Shown here piece after piece: positions 6,130 to 6,653 of a stretch of DNA of 6,653 bases. Position numbers and translations under genes: made by a program. The notes under the pieces were generated by a model. It worked only from the letters and a program-made list of their open reading frames with translations. It had not been told where the DNA came from and did not search any database. The stretch is taken from assembly GCA_023393265.1 (NCBI GenBank), contig JAEWME010000004.1:1-6653 (forward strand), given 5' to 3'. How positions within the stretch are numbered: the first letter of the stretch is position 1; each line of letters starts with the position of its first letter. This DNA is from Bacteroidota bacterium (GTDB lineage Bacteria; Bacteroidota; Bacteroidia; Bacteroidales; Prolixibacteraceae).

Positions 6130-6137
6130 TATCTTTG
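6130..6137 (+). promoter_or_regulatory. Promoter -7 box of the mmcQ/yjbR-S4 unit
   Basis: TATCTTTG is a full match to the Bacteroidota -7 consensus and lies 22 bp before the ATG at 6160. TTTC at 6107-6110, 19 bp upstream, is a one-mismatch -33 element at the correct spacing. This is the best-formed promoter in the window. It lies just after the terminator at 6059-6103, so the two downstream genes form an independent transcription unit. Confidence 0.65.
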
Positions 6138-6159
6138 GCCTTTCAAACAGGTTTATATA

Positions 6160-6516
6160 ATGAACATTGAAGAGTTCAGGGAGTATTGTTTGAGAAAGAG
6201 CGGAGTAACTGAAGATTTCCCGTTCGACGAATATACACTCGTATTCAAGGTGATGGGGAAAATATTTGCATTGACGAACCTGGATGGAGATTGGAGTTTA
6301 GCTTTAAAGTGTGATCCGCAACGAGCGATTGAGCTTCGCGAACAATATCCTGCTATTAAACCAGGGTATCACATGAACAAAACTCACTGGAACACCGTAT
6401 TGATGGATGGCTCGCTGACAAATGACCTTATATGGGAACTTACTGACCATTCATACGAATTGGTTGCAGGTAAGCTGCCACTAAAACTAAGAAGTGAACT
6501 TAAGAACATGCTATGA
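6160..6516 (+). CDS. MmcQ/YjbR family protein
   Basis: This 118-residue cytoplasmic protein belongs to the MmcQ/YjbR (DUF419) family, small single-domain proteins with a CyaY-like fold, often annotated as DNA-binding but without a settled biochemical role. The family pattern is clear: an N-terminal helix (IEEFREYCLRKSG), DFPFDEYTLVFKVMGKIFAL at residues 19-38, LALKCDPQRAIELREQYP (47-64), then IKPGYHMNKTHWNTV (66-80) and a C-terminal helix ending in LRSELKNML. The length is typical, so it appears complete. The ATG at 6160 is preferred over an in-frame ATG at 6094, because the earlier one lies inside the terminator stem and upstream of the promoter. Its TGA stop overlaps the start of the S4 gene in an ATGA junction, indicating translational coupling. 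Confidence 0.85.
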   Translation: MNIEEFREYCLRKSGVTEDFPFDEYTLVFKVMGKIFALTNLDGDWSLALKCDPQRAIELREQYPAIKPGYHMNKTHWNTVLMDGSLTNDLIWELTDHSYELVAGKLPLKLRSELKNML

Positions 6517-6653
6517 TGGAGTACGAACTGAGAGGAGAAGAATACATTGAACTTATCAAATTATTAAAAATAAAGAGGATAAGTGAATCAGGAGGGCAGG
6601 CAAAACTGATGGTCGACGATGGTATTGTTCTTCGGAATGGCGAGCCGGAATTC
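6513..6653 (+). CDS. S4-domain RNA-binding protein (YbcJ-like), 5' part
   Basis: The frame starts at ATG 6513, inside the ATGA junction with the preceding gene, and stays open for 47 codons to the window edge. A second ATG follows immediately at 6516. The visible protein begins MMEYELRGEEYIELIKLLK and continues with ISESGGQAKLMVDDG, then IVLRNGEPE. This is the S4 RNA-binding fold as found in short YbcJ-type proteins: a helix ending in the SGG-AK turn, followed by the V-NGE strand. The family is usually about 70 residues long, so roughly a third is missing. It probably binds structured RNA, perhaps ribosomal RNA; the target is not shown here. It is co-transcribed with the MmcQ/YjbR gene. The match is strong despite truncation. 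Confidence 0.8.
   Translation, partial: MMEYELRGEEYIELIKLLKIKRISESGGQAKLMVDDGIVLRNGEPEF

Noticed and set aside
6094..6159. N-terminal extension of the MmcQ/YjbR protein from ATG 6094
   Set aside because: This stretch contains the right arm of the terminator and the promoter of the gene, and the family begins at the MNIEEF start.
1..6653. CRISPR arrays, tRNA or rRNA genes, insertion sequences, phage or toxin-antitoxin modules
   Set aside because: No regularly spaced direct repeats, no RNA gene-like cloverleaf noticed, and no transposase, integrase or toxin-like reading frame; gene content is ordinary chromosomal housekeeping.

Overview
The window reads as an ordinary stretch of chromosome from a Bacteroidota bacterium, probably class Bacteroidia. 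The evidence is a Bacteroidota-type mevalonate kinase, a RicT homologue with a long basic tail, a DUF4105/Lnb lipoprotein N-acyltransferase, weak Shine-Dalgarno sequences, and several TAnnTTTG-like -7 boxes just upstream of start codons. Any placement below phylum or class is a guess. I found no mobile element, CRISPR array, rRNA or tRNA, and no sign of a dedicated new system.

Left part (1-1842): the 3' end of a mevalonate kinase gene on the + strand converges on a complete ricT gene on the - strand, with a compact hairpin terminator at 495-522 between them that looks bidirectional. Middle (1843-5163): a 175-bp divergent intergenic region separates ricT from lnb (+), a predicted envelope enzyme that would finish lipoprotein maturation. 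lnb runs tail to tail into kup (-), a Kup-family K+ uptake transporter, with only 17 bp between the stop codons and no clear terminator.

Right part (5164-6653): the kup promoter region carries a perfect inverted repeat beside its -7 box. It is followed on the + strand by a small hypothetical exported or membrane-anchored protein with a TTG start, a 46-residue single-pass membrane protein, a long hairpin terminator (6059-6103), and a two-gene unit. That unit is an MmcQ/YjbR-family protein whose stop overlaps the start of an S4-domain RNA-binding protein (ATGA overlap). The S4 gene is cut by the right edge.

The genes mostly serve unrelated housekeeping roles: isoprenoid precursors, RNA metabolism, lipoprotein maturation and potassium uptake. 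The only visible operon is mmcQ/yjbR plus the S4 gene. The least explained parts are the two small proteins between 5384 and 6039 and the palindromes around them.
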